A program made the translations under genes and the position numbers. A DNA stretch of 6,544 nucleotides, from contig JALOMS010000276.1 in NCBI GenBank assembly GCA_025455345.1, positions 1-6,544 of the forward strand, in the 5' to 3' direction. Source of the stretch: Thermoflexibacter sp. (GTDB lineage Bacteria; Bacteroidota; Bacteroidia; Cytophagales; Thermoflexibacteraceae). Positions 5,922 to 6,544 of this stretch are shown one piece after another. Each line of letters starts with the position of its first letter. Positions within the stretch are counted from its first letter, which is position 1. The notes under the pieces are model-generated. The model ran no database searches. It was not told the DNA's origin and was given only the letters and a program-made list of their open reading frames with translations.

Positions 5922-6218
5922 ATGGTAATACCTTTTATTATCTATGAAGAACAACTTAATACGTTAGAGTGGGTATTAAGTCAGTACAATGAAGAGGTAA
6001 TGAGTAAACAAATCCCCAAATATGAATTCAAAGTGATAAAAGCCTTTGAAGATGACCAAGCTTTTATAGTTGAAATAGGAGTAGAAGATGGGGTATCTTT
6101 TAACCATATATTTGAGTTGGGTGCTATTTGGGGCATCATAGATACACAGATGGAGTGCGCTAAGTGTTCAAAAGAAGACTTGGTTTTTCCAAGTTTACCA
6201 TTGGGAGTTAATTTATAA
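5922..6218 (+). CDS. Candidate immunity protein 2, diverged paralog of the preceding gene
   Basis: This is a 98-residue cytoplasmic protein whose ATG is 3 bp after the previous stop; there is no Shine-Dalgarno site, so translational coupling is likely. It is clearly acidic (17 Asp/Glu against 6 Lys and no Arg), as immunity proteins often are. Residues 63-71 (IFELGAIWG) and 79-84 (CAKCSK) align without gaps to the end of the first immunity candidate (9 identities in 22 positions); the N-terminal halves are hardly alike. It extends 14 residues past the CxxC, ending FPSLPLGVNL. It may neutralise the same toxin or be kept against a related deaminase variant (inference). Confidence 0.72.
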   Translation: MVIPFIIYEEQLNTLEWVLSQYNEEVMSKQIPKYEFKVIKAFEDDQAFIVEIGVEDGVSFNHIFELGAIWGIIDTQMECAKCSKEDLVFPSLPLGVNL

Positions 6219-6229
6219 TTGTCCTTGCC

Positions 6230-6244
6230 ATTGTCAGTGTCCCC
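6230..6244 (+). repeat. Extra copy of the hairpin 5' arm (ATTGTCAGTGTCCCC)
   Basis: It is identical to 6257-6271, 27 bp downstream. It starts 12 bp after the stop of the second immunity gene and overlaps boundary repeat copy 3. In RNA it could compete with 6257-6266 for pairing with the same 3' arm. Confidence 0.7.
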
Positions 6245-6254
6245 CTTTTCTGCG
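6241..6254 (+). repeat. Boundary repeat copy 3 (CCCCCTTTTCTGCG)
   Basis: Third copy of the repeat seen at 3354 and 4299. It lies 22 bp after the stop of the second immunity gene and marks the downstream edge of the cassette. Confidence 0.5.
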
Positions 6255-6256
6255 CT

Positions 6257-6280
6257 ATTGTCAGTGTCCCCACTGACAAT
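6257..6280 (+). terminator. Perfect 10-bp hairpin behind the cassette (possible terminator or RNA-protecting stem)
   Basis: ATTGTCAGTG (6257-6266) and CACTGACAAT (6271-6280) are perfect inverted repeats with a TCCC loop. No U-tract follows (the next bases are CCTTTGC), so intrinsic termination is uncertain; protection of the mRNA end or a small mobile palindrome are alternatives. Position after the last gene of the toxin/immunity operon fits a 3' end element. Confidence 0.5.
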
Positions 6281-6324
6281 CCTTTGCTATGAAAAACTAC
6301 CTTCGTCCTACGAGGTGAATAGAT

Positions 6325-6369
6325 TTGCGTAAGAAGCTGAAAGCAAGGGAGATAGAGAATAGTATGTTT
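6325..6369 (+). repeat. Right direct repeat of the RHS-deaminase cassette
   Basis: Partner of 4362-4399, in the same orientation: TTGCGTAA, GCTGAAAGC, AAGGGAGATAG, then AGAATAG and TATGTTT. The 18-base core at 6338-6355 is exact. No RHS coding sequence follows this copy, so it looks like the far edge of an inserted or exchanged segment. Confidence 0.65.
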
Positions 6370-6392
6370 TGCAAAATTTTTTGAATCATTCT

Positions 6393-6422
6393 TTTGTACT
6401 TGTATTTTTTTGCTTATCTTTG
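6393..6422 (+). promoter_or_regulatory. Bacteroidota-type promoter for the DUF4160 gene
   Basis: TTTG (6393-6396) and TATCTTTG (6415-6422, full match to TAnnTTTG) are 18 bp apart, a good match to both boxes and spacing. Transcription would start near 6429, leaving a leader of only about 10-15 nt before the DUF4160 homology begins at 6443. Confidence 0.65.
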
Positions 6423-6442
6423 TTGTCTAATTAGATAACATC

Positions 6443-6544
6443 ATACCTTTAATTCACTCCTTAGAAGGAATCAAAATATACATCTATTACAATGACCACT
6501 TACCCCCTCATTTTCATGCCTTATATGCTGAATTTGAGGTGATG
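6443..6544 (+). CDS. DUF4160 protein, N-terminal part, with no canonical start codon
   Basis: The frame reads IPLIHSLEGIKI, then YIYYNDHLPPHFHALYAEFE, and runs off the right edge. This is the DUF4160 signature; family members typically begin MPxI...GIKI..YY.DH.PPHFHA.Y.E.E. The position of the family's initiator Met is occupied by ATA (6443). In frame the TAA at 6428-6430 is followed by no ATG, GTG or TTG before the signature, so translation must use a rare start (ATA 6443 or ATC 6440), or the gene is damaged. DUF4160 genes commonly sit before a DUF2442 gene in small toxin-antitoxin-like pairs; the partner would lie outside the window. A good promoter directly upstream argues for expression. 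Confidence 0.75.
   Translation, partial: MPLIHSLEGIKIYIYYNDHLPPHFHALYAEFEVM

Noticed and set aside
3354..6369. CRISPR array
   Set aside because: The repeats are few, irregularly spaced by hundreds of bases or more, and separated by genes rather than spacers.
1..6544. tRNA, rRNA or transposase genes
   Set aside because: No cloverleaf-like segments, rRNA-like sequence or transposase motifs were seen by eye on either strand.

Overview
The window looks like AT-rich DNA from a member of the Bacteroidota. I favour a Cytophagales-like lineage but cannot prove it. The reasons are a SusC-like TonB receptor with an N-terminal carboxypeptidase-regulatory domain, an RHS core of the Bacteroidota type (NHLxNxLVTISD, SATDYYxFGM, YRYGFNGKE, IGRFxSVD), several matches to the Bacteroidota promoter (TTTG / TAnnTTTG), and mostly absent Shine-Dalgarno sites.

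Left part, minus strand (1-2628). The first 708 codons of a TonB-dependent outer-membrane receptor fill 1-2126 and run off the left edge. Behind it lies a four-helix DoxX-family membrane protein (2224-2628). The receptor has its own TAnnTTTG element just upstream, so the two genes need not be one transcript. A 252-bp divergent intergenic region (2629-2880) holds weak promoter candidates for both directions and one spaced inverted repeat.

Middle part, plus strand (2881-4298). An unrecognised 137-residue soluble protein (2881-3294) is followed by about 370 bp with no convincing gene. That stretch carries a CCCC(C)TGTTCTG boundary repeat and a 17-bp near-palindrome that recurs in inverted orientation near 4349. 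Then come a short gene remnant (3664-3765) and a very AT-rich putative lipoprotein (3795-4298).

Right part, plus strand (4299-6544). The main system is a polymorphic-toxin cassette. It starts with an orphan RHS C-terminal tip carrying a predicted zinc-dependent deaminase toxin of the BURPS668_1122 (Toxin-deaminase) type. Two small immunity candidates follow almost without gaps; they are diverged but share a C-terminal IFxxGAIxG...CxxCxK signature. The RHS tip lacks the long N-terminal barrel and begins right at the NHLxN motif of the core. The whole cassette sits between direct repeats (about 4299-4399 and 6241-6369). This is the layout expected of a displaced rhs tip/immunity module that can be swapped by recombination into a full-length rhs gene elsewhere. 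A strong hairpin and a good promoter follow, leading into a DUF4160 gene. That gene is cut by the right edge and has no ATG, GTG or TTG at its expected start.

How the parts work together (inference): the deaminase tip would be toxic only if fused to, or recombined into, a secreted RHS protein. The immunity genes would protect the carrier even while the tip is an orphan. The remnant plus lipoprotein at 3664-4298, which lies between two copies of the same boundary repeat, may be what is left of an older cassette.
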